Program-made: the position numbers and the translations under genes
Source: Persephonella sp.
Lineage (GTDB): Bacteria; Aquificota; Aquificia; Aquificales; Hydrogenothermaceae
Assembly (NCBI GenBank): GCA_027058925.1
Contig: JALTAS010000262.1
Span: 1-6,289 of the forward strand
DNA length: 6,289 bases
Direction: 5' to 3'
Shown here: positions 1 to 5,690 of the stretch, piece by piece
Numbering within the stretch: the stretch's first letter is position 1
Layout of the letters: each line of letters starts with the position of its first letter
Notes under the pieces: generated by a model
Databases searched by the model: none
The model's input: only the letters and a program-made list of their open reading frames with translations
What the model was told of the DNA's origin: nothing

Positions 1-486
1 ATACTTGATCTTGATAACTTCAGTTATAAAAAGGCTGTTTTCAGATCAAATAATAAGCAGGAGGTTGTTTTCAAAATACCCCATTTTGGAATGTGGGGGG
101 TTTTTGACAAAAAAGCTTTAATACCGGCTGTTGGTGAAAAAAGAGCCTATGTTGTTGATATTGAAAAAATGAAAGTTATAAAATATATTGATCTTCCTGG
201 TCTTCCAGTTTTTATATCTGTTTCCCCCAGTAAAAATATAGCTGTTGTTAATTTTAGTGGAGATAAAGATTATCTGCTTACTGTAATGGACCTCAAAAAA
301 CTTCAGGTCATAAAAACATTTCCTGCAGGAAAAAGGGTAATGCATATGAGATTCTCAAAAAACGGAAAAAAATTGTATCTTTCGTCATATTTTGATAACT
401 CTTTAAAAGTGTATGATACAAAAAGCTGGAAATTGATTAAGGAGATAACAGTTCCAACACCTTCAGGAATTTTTATTGTTAGATAA
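1..486 (+). CDS. nirF: NirF, heme d1 biosynthesis beta-propeller protein (3' part only)
   Basis: The reading frame is open from the first base of the window, so this is the C-terminal 161 residues of a longer protein (NirF is usually about 390-400 residues); the true start lies upstream. NirF is a periplasmic beta-propeller related to the d1 domain of cytochrome cd1. It acts late in heme d1 synthesis, where it has been described as a dihydro-heme d1 dehydrogenase. What is seen: repeating propeller-blade phrases of the type VVDIEKMKVIKYIDLPG, VMDLKKLQVIKTFPAGK and VYDTKSWKLIKEITVPT, a PAVGEKRAYVVD stretch, and a C-terminal PSGIF motif that I associate with NirF; NirS and NirN end differently. 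There is no heme c motif in the visible part. A 14-nt gap separates it from the SUMT gene downstream, which is followed by siroheme decarboxylase, and this context strongly supports NirF over a generic YVTN-type propeller. The signal peptide region is not visible. Confidence 0.8.
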   Translation: MLDLDNFSYKKAVFRSNNKQEVVFKIPHFGMWGVFDKKALIPAVGEKRAYVVDIEKMKVIKYIDLPGLPVFISVSPSKNIAVVNFSGDKDYLLTVMDLKKLQVIKTFPAGKRVMHMRFSKNGKKLYLSSYFDNSLKVYDTKSWKLIKEITVPTPSGIFIVR

Positions 487-500
487 AGGGGGATAATGTT

Positions 501-1253
501 ATGGGAAAAGTATACATAGTAGGGGCAGGACCAGGAGATCCTGAACTGCTCACAATAAAAGCCCTAAAAGTCATACAAAAAGCTGATGTAATTCTTTATG
601 ATAGGCTGATAAACCATGAGATACTGTTTCATGCAAAACCCGGTTGTGAGCTTGTTTATGTAGGAAAAGAAGATGGAAAACACATCCTTGAGCAGGATAA
701 GATAAACTTCCTTCTTTATGAGTTTGCTAAAAATAATGATGTAATAGTCAGGCTTAAAGGTGGAGATCCTTTTGTCTTTGGAAGAGGAGGAGAGGAAGCG
801 ATCTTTCTGAAAGAAAAAGGTATACCTTTTGAGATTGTTCCAGGAATAACCTCAGCCATCTCTGTTCCCCTTTACGCAGGAGTTCCTGTAACCCATAGAG
901 GAGTAGCATCCTCTTTTGCAGTTGTTACTGGTCATGGCTCAAAGGGTCAGTTTCCTGATATCAACTGGGAAGCTCTTGCAGGCATTGATACAGTTATTTT
1001 CCTTATGGGTGTTTCAAACAGACAGAAAATAGCCCAGAACCTTATTAATGCAGGTAAAAATCCAGAAACACCGGTTATTTTTATAGAAAAAGGAACAACT
1101 AAGGAGCAGAAGGAGGTTGAATCAACACTAAGAGATGTAGCAAAAGGTGAAATAAAAGTTCATCCTCCTGCTATATTTCTCGTTGGTGAGGTAGTCAGGT
1201 TAAGAGAAAAAATAAACTGGCTTGAAGATGTTTTAGGGAGAGTCAAAGTATGA
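501..1253 (+). CDS. cobA: Uroporphyrinogen-III C-methyltransferase (SUMT; CobA/NirE type)
   Basis: This 250-residue stand-alone SUMT uses two S-adenosylmethionine molecules to methylate uroporphyrinogen III at C2 and C7, giving precorrin-2, the precursor of siroheme, cobalamin and heme d1. Visible family motifs are GAGPGD at residues 8-13, LYDRL at 32-36, VRLKGGDPFVFGRGGEE at 83-99 (the classic SUMT signature), PGITSA at 114-119, PVTHRG at 129-134 and PPAIFLVGEVV at 222-232. The length is normal for a single-domain enzyme, with no CysG-type dehydrogenase/chelatase domain or HemD fusion. The start ATG at 501 has an AGGGGGA ribosome binding site at 487-493, 7 nt upstream. Its stop overlaps the next start as ATGA (1250-1253), so it is translationally coupled to the siroheme decarboxylase. 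By position it plays the part of NirE in Pseudomonas, a SUMT dedicated to heme d1, but it could also serve siroheme and B12. The precorrin-2 dehydrogenase/ferrochelatase needed next is not in this window. Confidence 0.95.
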   Translation: MGKVYIVGAGPGDPELLTIKALKVIQKADVILYDRLINHEILFHAKPGCELVYVGKEDGKHILEQDKINFLLYEFAKNNDVIVRLKGGDPFVFGRGGEEAIFLKEKGIPFEIVPGITSAISVPLYAGVPVTHRGVASSFAVVTGHGSKGQFPDINWEALAGIDTVIFLMGVSNRQKIAQNLINAGKNPETPVIFIEKGTTKEQKEVESTLRDVAKGEIKVHPPAIFLVGEVVRLREKINWLEDVLGRVKV

Positions 1254-2299
1254 TACAGATGTCTGAATTTGAAAAAGATCTTTTAAAAACTGTTCAAGAA
1301 GGAATACCTATAAATGATAGACCTTTCAAACAAATAGCACAGAGTTTAGGATCAACAGAACACAAAGTAATAAAAACATTAAAAAAACTTAAGGAAAAGA
1401 AGATCATCAGACAGATATCTCCTATATATGATACAAAATCCTTAGGGTATGACAGTTCTCTTGTTGCTTTTAAGGTTAGCGGTAACATTCAGAAAGTTGC
1501 TGAGCTTATAAATACTCATCCAGGAGTGAGCCACAACTACCAGAGGAGTGATGATTTTAATCTATGGTTTACAATAGCTGTTCCACCGGATAGTAATTTG
1601 AGCCTTGAAGAAACCGTTCAACTTCTTGCTGATCTTTCAGATGTGGAAGATTATGTGATTTTGAGAACTGTAAAACTTTATAAAATAGGTGTGAAACTAA
1701 GTTTTGAAGATCTAAGAGAAAAAGAAAGAATTGCAAAAAACGAAAATAGAACTGAAAGAAAAATATCCATAACAGAAGTAGACAAAATGATTATAAAGAT
1801 AACACAAGAAGATATACCTCTTGTAGAGGAACCTTTTAAACCCACTGCAGAAAAATTAAATCTGGATCAAAATTTTATCATTAAAAAGCTGAACGAGTAT
1901 AAAGAAAGCGGAATAATGAGAAGATTTGCTGCAATTCTTTACCATAGAAAAGCAGGATTTAAAGCTAATGGAATGACTGTCTGGAATGTTCCCGAAGGTA
2001 TAGAGGATGAGGTTGGGTATAAACTTGCTTCTTTTAGATCTGTTAGCCATTGCTATAAGAGAACTACAAGTGGGAAATGGAAGTACAACATATTTTCTAT
2101 GATACACGGGAAAACAAAAGAAGAGCTGGAAAATTTTGTTTTGGATATTTCTCAGGAAATAGGAATAAAAGATTATAAGATCCTTTACTCAACAAGAGAG
2201 TTTAAAAAAAGCAGAGTAAAGTACTTTTCTGATCAGTTTTATAAATGGGAGGAGGAGGTAAAAAATGGAAGATATACTGGGTCAGATCTCAAAAGTTAA
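1250..2299 (+). CDS. nirDL: Fused siroheme decarboxylase NirDL (two AsnC/Lrp-like halves)
   Basis: This 349-residue protein is made of two homologous halves, each with an N-terminal winged-helix part and an AsnC/Lrp-like alpha-beta part. Siroheme decarboxylase converts siroheme to 12,18-didecarboxysiroheme in heme d1 synthesis (NirD/L/G/H), or in alternative heme synthesis (AhbA/B). The first half (about 1-160) is NirD-like: RQISPIYDTKSLGY at 54-67 and VSHNYQR at 93-99, followed by FNLWFTIAVPP. The second half (about 172-335) is NirL-like: RRFAAILYHRKAGF at 224-237 and VSHCYKR at 265-271, followed by YNIFSMIHG. The His in each SHxY motif (H95, H267) is in the conserved segment tied to substrate binding and catalysis. 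The fused form is known from Hydrogenobacter and some proteobacteria. I chose the ATG at 1250 because GGGAG at 1236-1240 is 9 nt upstream and the start overlaps the cobA stop; an in-frame ATG at 1259 is possible. Despite the HTH folds this is an enzyme, not a regulator. The linker at about 158-172 is Lys/Glu/Arg-rich. Confidence 0.92.
   Translation: MIQMSEFEKDLLKTVQEGIPINDRPFKQIAQSLGSTEHKVIKTLKKLKEKKIIRQISPIYDTKSLGYDSSLVAFKVSGNIQKVAELINTHPGVSHNYQRSDDFNLWFTIAVPPDSNLSLEETVQLLADLSDVEDYVILRTVKLYKIGVKLSFEDLREKERIAKNENRTERKISITEVDKMIIKITQEDIPLVEEPFKPTAEKLNLDQNFIIKKLNEYKESGIMRRFAAILYHRKAGFKANGMTVWNVPEGIEDEVGYKLASFRSVSHCYKRTTSGKWKYNIFSMIHGKTKEELENFVLDISQEIGIKDYKILYSTREFKKSRVKYFSDQFYKWEEEVKNGRYTGSDLKS
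2247..2258 (+). promoter_or_regulatory. Strong ribosome binding site inside nirDL for the V4R gene
   Basis: A GGGAGGAGGAGG tract lies 6 nt before the ATG at 2265 and is itself coding for nirDL (Trp-Glu-Glu-Glu-Val region). It fixes the start of the V4R gene and shows that the 35-nt overlap with nirDL is real rather than a start-choice error: no other ATG occurs in that frame until codon 111. Confidence 0.8.
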
Positions 2300-2747
2300 A
2301 AGGGATAAGTTAGGAACAGACATCCCTATCCTTATTTTTAGGGTTTTGAGACATTACACAAATGTTTATGCATCTGATCTTCTGGGGGAGAGAGCATCAA
2401 ACATTCTTTTCATAAATGCAGGGAAAGCTTTAGGAGAAGCTCTTGGACAAAGATTATATGATGAGGATCTAAACAGATATCTTGAAAACATAGCCAGGTT
2501 TGTTGAAGATGAGAAGATAGGTATTCTAAAAATTGCTCATTTAGACGAGGATAAGCTGGTAGTTCAGCTTGATGAATGTATAACATGTGCAGGAATGGAC
2601 AATATAGGCAAAAGGATATGTTTTTTTGAGGTGGGGCTCGTCGCAGGACTTGTGGAAAAATACCTTGGAAAAAGGGTTATAGCTCAGGAAACAAAATGTA
2701 ATGCCAATGGTGAAGGAACCTGTGAAGTAACTGTAAATTTTGGTTAA
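2265..2747 (+). CDS. V4R (4-vinyl reductase) domain protein, cysteine-rich, function unknown
   Basis: This is a 160-residue soluble protein whose C-terminal half matches the V4R domain: CFFEVGLVAGLVEKYLGK at about 119-136, then V-I-A-QETKC at 138-145 and GEGTCEVTV at 149-157. The domain is named after BchJ, once called a 4-vinyl protochlorophyllide reductase, and is viewed as a small-molecule sensing or binding module in bacteria and archaea. Five cysteines are visible: C105-x2-C108, C119, C145 and C153. They could bind a metal or a tetrapyrrole, but this is inference. The N-terminal part (about 15-90) resembles the helical lead-in seen in stand-alone V4R proteins; there is no DNA-binding domain, kinase or membrane segment. 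The gene overlaps nirDL by 35 nt, has its own near-perfect ribosome binding site, and is the last gene before the terminator, so it is a true member of the heme d1 operon. A role in binding, delivering or sensing a d1 intermediate is suggested only by context. Confidence 0.8.
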   Translation: MEDILGQISKVKRDKLGTDIPILIFRVLRHYTNVYASDLLGERASNILFINAGKALGEALGQRLYDEDLNRYLENIARFVEDEKIGILKIAHLDEDKLVVQLDECITCAGMDNIGKRICFFEVGLVAGLVEKYLGKRVIAQETKCNANGEGTCEVTVNFG

Positions 2748-2775
2748 AAAAAGCCCCGTAAGGGGCTTTTTTTTT
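2746..2775. terminator. Bidirectional rho-independent terminator between convergent operons
   Basis: AGCCCC (2752-2757), loop GTAA (2758-2761) and GGGGCT (2762-2767) form a perfect 6-bp GC-rich stem, extended by an A tract (2746-2752) facing a T tract (2767-2775). Read on the + strand it follows the V4R stop (2745-2747) directly; read on the - strand it follows the norB stop (2774-2776), which lies within the T tract. It therefore suits termination of both the d1 operon and the nor operon, with only 26 nt between the two stop codons. Confidence 0.93.
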
Positions 2776-5077
2776 AAGTTGTTGCTGTAACAGGTGCTTC
2801 TTTCTTTGAAAGATAAAGTTTGTAAATGAGATCGACAAGTATCAGTATTGATCCTGCAACTATCATAAGGTCAGGTATTATTCTTATCCAAAGCCAGAAT
2901 CCCATTCCTTCAAGAACTTCCCTCGTTCTTGCAACCCAATATCCGTAATCGTGAGCCCATTGCATTTGTTTTTCACCTATTACTAAAACCGGGAATGCAA
3001 ATAAGAGTATTCCTAAAGTTGTAAGCCAGAATCCAAGATTTGATACTTTCTCATCCCAGTGGAAACCTTTCGCAAGTGCATTTGCCCTTGCTATGAAGTA
3101 AAGGAAAGCTATTGAGATATATCCGAAAGCTCCAAGGAGAGCAACATGACCGTGAGCCATCCCAAAGTATGTTCCATGTTCGTAGTAGTTGATAATCGGA
3201 AGGTTAATCAGCATTCCGTAAAAACCAGCACCAAGCCAGTTTAGGAAGGCAGAACCTGAAAGCCAAAGGAATGCCATTCTAAATGGGAATGCTTCTCCTT
3301 TTCCTTTTATGTGGAGGTACTCTTTTGTTGCTTCAATCATCAGTATTACAAGTGGTAGTGGTTCAAGAGATGACAGTACACCTCCCCAAGCGATCCAGTA
3401 TTCATTTTCTCCCATCCAGAAGTAATGATGGCCGGTACCTATAGTTCCTGCAGCAACAATCAGGAAGGCCTCAAAGAACATCATTATAGTTGCAAATCTT
3501 GCACTTACAAGACCTAAAGCAACAGTTAAGAATGCAAGGGTTCCTGCTGCAAACAGCTCAAATGTGTTTTCAACCCAGAGGTGAACAACCCACCATCTGA
3601 AGTAATCATCAATAGTAAAGTTAGGCATTATTTTGTGAAGTGGAGCCATTCCTGCCATGTAAAGAACAGCTATAGCAAAAGCAGACCATATGATCATTGC
3701 CAGAGGTGGTGTTATCTTCTCAGCTTTTTTAACTGTGAAGAATACTATTGTGAACCACAGAACAAGTCCCACGACAAGCCCTATATCCCATATTCTACCA
3801 AGTTCTATATACTCTCTACCTTCAGAACCAAGCCAGAACCACAGTGGATCAGGAAGTTTTCCTAAAGCTCCAAGCCAAAGCCCGATAAGTCCGCCGCCAC
3901 CAACAACAAGTAGAGCTATCCACAAAATATCTACAGCTATAGGGAATTTAAAGTCTTTACCTCCTGAAGCAAGCGGAGCTATAAACAGACCTCCTGCAAG
4001 CCATCCTATCGCAATCCAGAGGACTGCAAGGTTCAGGTGAAACTCCCTTGCAACATTAAATGGAAGTAGTGACTGAGGTATGATCCAGCTGTGAGATGGA
4101 TCTGCATAAAGGTGTGCCATATAACCGCCTAAGAGCGTTTGAAGAACAAAGAACAGTGGAACAAGAGGAACGTATTTTATTACTTTCTCCTGCATTGGCG
4201 TGAGTTTTGTTATTTTAAGGGACTCATCAACCTCTTTATGTGTATCAAATTTCAGGAAGTAGTCATAAAATGCCCACATTACAACAATTGTAAGCGCCCA
4301 ACATGCCATAAAGGCTATTAAAGACCAGAACAGTGATGAGTAAGTAGCATCTAAACCTATTGCTGGTTCAGGAGGCCAGTTATTTGTGTAAGTTGGGTGC
4401 AGGTTCAGACTCTGATATACATTTATAGGTTCACCTAAAGATTTTATGGTTGTAATCCCTTCTGTTGGAGTTGCTGAAGGTCTTGGGGTGACCGCAACAA
4501 GAGTTGTCCAGTCAATAAATGCTGCCATTTTTTCAGCTTCTTCAGGTTTTACAAGACCACCTATCCATGCATACTGAGGGTTTCCTTTCACAAGATACTC
4601 AACTAATTTTTCCTTAACTTTGAGCCACGCTTTTTCAAGTTCTGGAGTGATCTGGGTGACACCCTCTTTTAAAGTAGATTTCTGTCTAATATCCTGAGTA
4701 ACAAGGTAATCAATCTGAGTTTTTTCTTCTGGAGTAAGGTTAGAGTAGTCTCTATTAAACCTTTCCTGAGCGTAGATATTCCGCAGATTTACGATCTTTT
4801 CATGTAGAATCCATGCTGTATAATCTGGACCTATGTAAGCACCATTTCCAAGAAGTGTTCCATGATCCATGAGAACATACTTCTGGAAGTAAGCTTTTCC
4901 CTGTACAATATCATCGTAAGTGTAAAGGGTCTGAGTTCCTCTCACTTCCTGTGGGATTGGAGGAACATCTTTGATCTGTTTGACTGTAAGTATTGTGAAT
5001 AGGCCTACAGCAGCTATAGCTGAAAGAACAAAGATCAGAAACCACTTTTTTGTGGTTTGATCCATTAAATTACTCAT
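2774..5077 (-). CDS. norB: Nitric oxide reductase, quinol-type large subunit (qNOR/NorZ-like)
   Basis: This integral membrane heme-copper-superfamily enzyme of 767 residues reduces 2 NO to N2O. After an N-terminal membrane anchor (about 12-32) comes the qNOR-type periplasmic extension (about 35-240) with LLGNGAYIGPDYTA at 75-88 and YTNNWPPEP at 230-238; then about a dozen membrane spans. There is one cysteine (C259) and no CXXCH, so no heme c; no NorC gene is nearby. Active-site residues: H499 and E503 in VVHLWVE, H550-H551 in GTGHHYFW (FeB ligands), E572 in SSLEPLP, H642 and H644 in AHGHV (hemes b3 and b), H347 in REFHLNL (heme b). The spacings between FeB ligands (51 and 22 residues) match those I recall for Geobacillus qNOR. 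The quinol-site segment reads AHLYAD (H322, D326) where HYxxE is usual, and HLWVE is followed by Asn504, where Gly is usual. The ATG at 5077 has AGGAGG 9 nt upstream, overlapping the previous stop. HH is retained, which argues against NO dismutase. Confidence 0.9.
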   Translation of the reverse strand: MSNLMDQTTKKWFLIFVLSAIAAVGLFTILTVKQIKDVPPIPQEVRGTQTLYTYDDIVQGKAYFQKYVLMDHGTLLGNGAYIGPDYTAWILHEKIVNLRNIYAQERFNRDYSNLTPEEKTQIDYLVTQDIRQKSTLKEGVTQITPELEKAWLKVKEKLVEYLVKGNPQYAWIGGLVKPEEAEKMAAFIDWTTLVAVTPRPSATPTEGITTIKSLGEPINVYQSLNLHPTYTNNWPPEPAIGLDATYSSLFWSLIAFMACWALTIVVMWAFYDYFLKFDTHKEVDESLKITKLTPMQEKVIKYVPLVPLFFVLQTLLGGYMAHLYADPSHSWIIPQSLLPFNVAREFHLNLAVLWIAIGWLAGGLFIAPLASGGKDFKFPIAVDILWIALLVVGGGGLIGLWLGALGKLPDPLWFWLGSEGREYIELGRIWDIGLVVGLVLWFTIVFFTVKKAEKITPPLAMIIWSAFAIAVLYMAGMAPLHKIMPNFTIDDYFRWWVVHLWVENTFELFAAGTLAFLTVALGLVSARFATIMMFFEAFLIVAAGTIGTGHHYFWMGENEYWIAWGGVLSSLEPLPLVILMIEATKEYLHIKGKGEAFPFRMAFLWLSGSAFLNWLGAGFYGMLINLPIINYYEHGTYFGMAHGHVALLGAFGYISIAFLYFIARANALAKGFHWDEKVSNLGFWLTTLGILLFAFPVLVIGEKQMQWAHDYGYWVARTREVLEGMGFWLWIRIIPDLMIVAGSILILVDLIYKLYLSKKEAPVTATT

Positions 5078-5086
5078 CTCCTAAAC

Positions 5087-5093
5087 CCTCCTA
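5087..5093 (-). promoter_or_regulatory. norB ribosome binding site fused to upstream TAG stop
   Basis: On the - strand TAGGAGG reads as the stop codon of the four-span membrane protein (TAG, 5093-5091) running directly into the AGGAGG (5092-5087) for norB. Nine nucleotides separate it from the norB ATG. A second AGGAG (5082-5078) abuts the ATG and is too close to serve it. Terminating ribosomes would land on the norB site, which points to translational coupling. Confidence 0.7.
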
Positions 5094-5501
5094 TGTTGTT
5101 AGATAAACTCTGACTATGTAAACAAACAGATAACTTAAAAACATGATGCCAAAGAGCTTTTTGTATATTCTCTCTTCACCTCCTTTGTAAATTAAAGCTA
5201 AAGAGATCACAAAAAGGACAACAATGTAACCTGAGATCATAAAAAGGGCGCTCTGTCCGATCGGGTTAGATGTAAGGTCGTCCATTCCTGTCATTGTCAG
5301 GATGGAAAGCAAAAGAATACCTGTTCCTCCTGTTGTTAAAATGAACATAAATGATATTTTTAAAAACCTTTTTATAATACTTTCTTTTAGTATATCTGAG
5401 TTTCCAAAGGTGAAAACCAGGGAGATTCCAAAAAATGCAGCGTTTGAAATAACATGTAACATGTATGCTATCTTCCACAGCCATGAACCAACTTCCATCA
5501 T
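5091..5501 (-). CDS. Small four-span membrane protein, putative NOR accessory protein
   Basis: I do not recognise the family of this 136-residue membrane protein with confidence. Four hydrophobic spans are visible at about 8-32, 45-70, 82-105 and 113-133, with a Lys-rich loop between spans 1 and 2 (KESIIKRFLK) and another before span 4 (YKGGEERIYKK), so these loops probably face the cytoplasm. One His (H16, in YMLHVISN) lies within the first span and is a possible heme or metal ligand, though there is no second one in the protein. The layout loosely recalls CopD/DUF2269-type small membrane proteins. It lies between the 40-residue peptide and norB, with its TAG stop embedded in the norB ribosome binding site, so it is made together with the reductase. 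The ATG at 5501 is preceded by GGAGG at 5519-5515, a long 13-nt spacing; a second ATG follows directly at 5498. The frame upstream is closed by the stop of the 40-residue ORF. A structural or assembly partner of NorB is the natural inference. Confidence 0.75.
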   Translation of the reverse strand: MMEVGSWLWKIAYMLHVISNAAFFGISLVFTFGNSDILKESIIKRFLKISFMFILTTGGTGILLLSILTMTGMDDLTSNPIGQSALFMISGYIVVLFVISLALIYKGGEERIYKKLFGIMFLSYLFVYIVRVYLTT

Positions 5502-5510
5502 TTTTTTACG

Positions 5511-5633
5511 CTATCCTCCAAGCATCCTTATAATTCCAATGATACAGGGTCCTGTGAACAACAAAAGCATCGTTACAAGAAAGATAATCAGGGATATAAC
5601 AATACCCCATTGTTTTGAATTCCATTGCGGCAT
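5511..5633 (-). CDS. 40-residue single-span membrane peptide, first gene of the nor operon
   Basis: The ATG at 5633 opens a 40-codon frame ending in TAG at 5513-5511. The peptide begins MPQWNSKQWG, continues with a hydrophobic span at about 11-27 (IVISLIIFLVTMLLLFT), then GPCIIGIIRMLGG. A GGAG ribosome binding site at 5642-5639 stands 5 nt before the ATG, and a well-placed promoter lies upstream, so translation is likely. Its length, lone span and position at the head of a respiratory-enzyme operon recall small subunits such as CcoQ or CydX, but I see no sequence match to either. Its stop is in the same frame as, and only 9 nt before, the ATG of the four-span membrane protein. Such a short gene would be missed by most annotation pipelines. 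The gene call is supported by the initiation signals and composition; the function is unknown. Confidence 0.65.
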   Translation of the reverse strand: MPQWNSKQWGIVISLIIFLVTMLLLFTGPCIIGIIRMLGG

Positions 5634-5658
5634 TTATTCTCCAGTATTTAATACTTTT

Positions 5659-5671
5659 TGGTCTTAAATTA
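5659..5671 (-). promoter_or_regulatory. Predicted class II promoter of the nor operon (-10 and start point)
   Basis: On the - strand TAATTT at 5671-5666 agrees with TATAAT at the three most important positions. A start at the A on the - strand at 5659 would put this hexamer at -12 to -7 and the centre of the FNR-type palindrome at -41.5, the classic activator position in which the operator replaces the -35 box. The untranslated leader would be about 25 nt to the ATG at 5633, including the GGAG site. The start point is predicted from this geometry and is not measured. Confidence 0.6.
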
Positions 5672-5690
5672 ATCAATTAAAAAAAAACCT

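Noticed and set aside
4..18. FNR-like sequence TTGATCTTGATAAC near the left edge
   Set aside because: The second half-site deviates from ATCAA and the sequence lies inside the nirF coding region (Leu-Asp-Leu-Asp-Asn), not upstream of a gene.
1250..2299. Lrp/AsnC-type transcription regulator
   Set aside because: Although each half has a winged-helix fold, the SHNYQR and SHCYKR motifs, the duplicated layout and the neighbours fit siroheme decarboxylase.
3421..3450. Possible NO dismutase rather than NO reductase
   Set aside because: The GTGHHYFW pair of histidines and the Glu in SSLEPLP are both intact; the substitution of one His known from NO dismutases is not present.
3581..4321. Several + strand open frames of 60-116 codons opposite norB
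   Set aside because: They lie antisense to a fully conserved NorB sequence, have no good ribosome binding sites, and their peptides are low-complexity shadows rich in Ser, Pro, Thr and His.
5266..5484. 72-codon - strand frame in another register inside the four-span gene
   Set aside because: It overlaps the four-span gene over its whole length, is not hydrophobic or family-like, and lacks initiation signals.
5302..5667. 121-codon + strand frame opposite the four-span and 40-residue genes
   Set aside because: It has no clear ribosome binding site, crosses the promoter and two well-supported genes on the other strand, and shows no recognisable domain.
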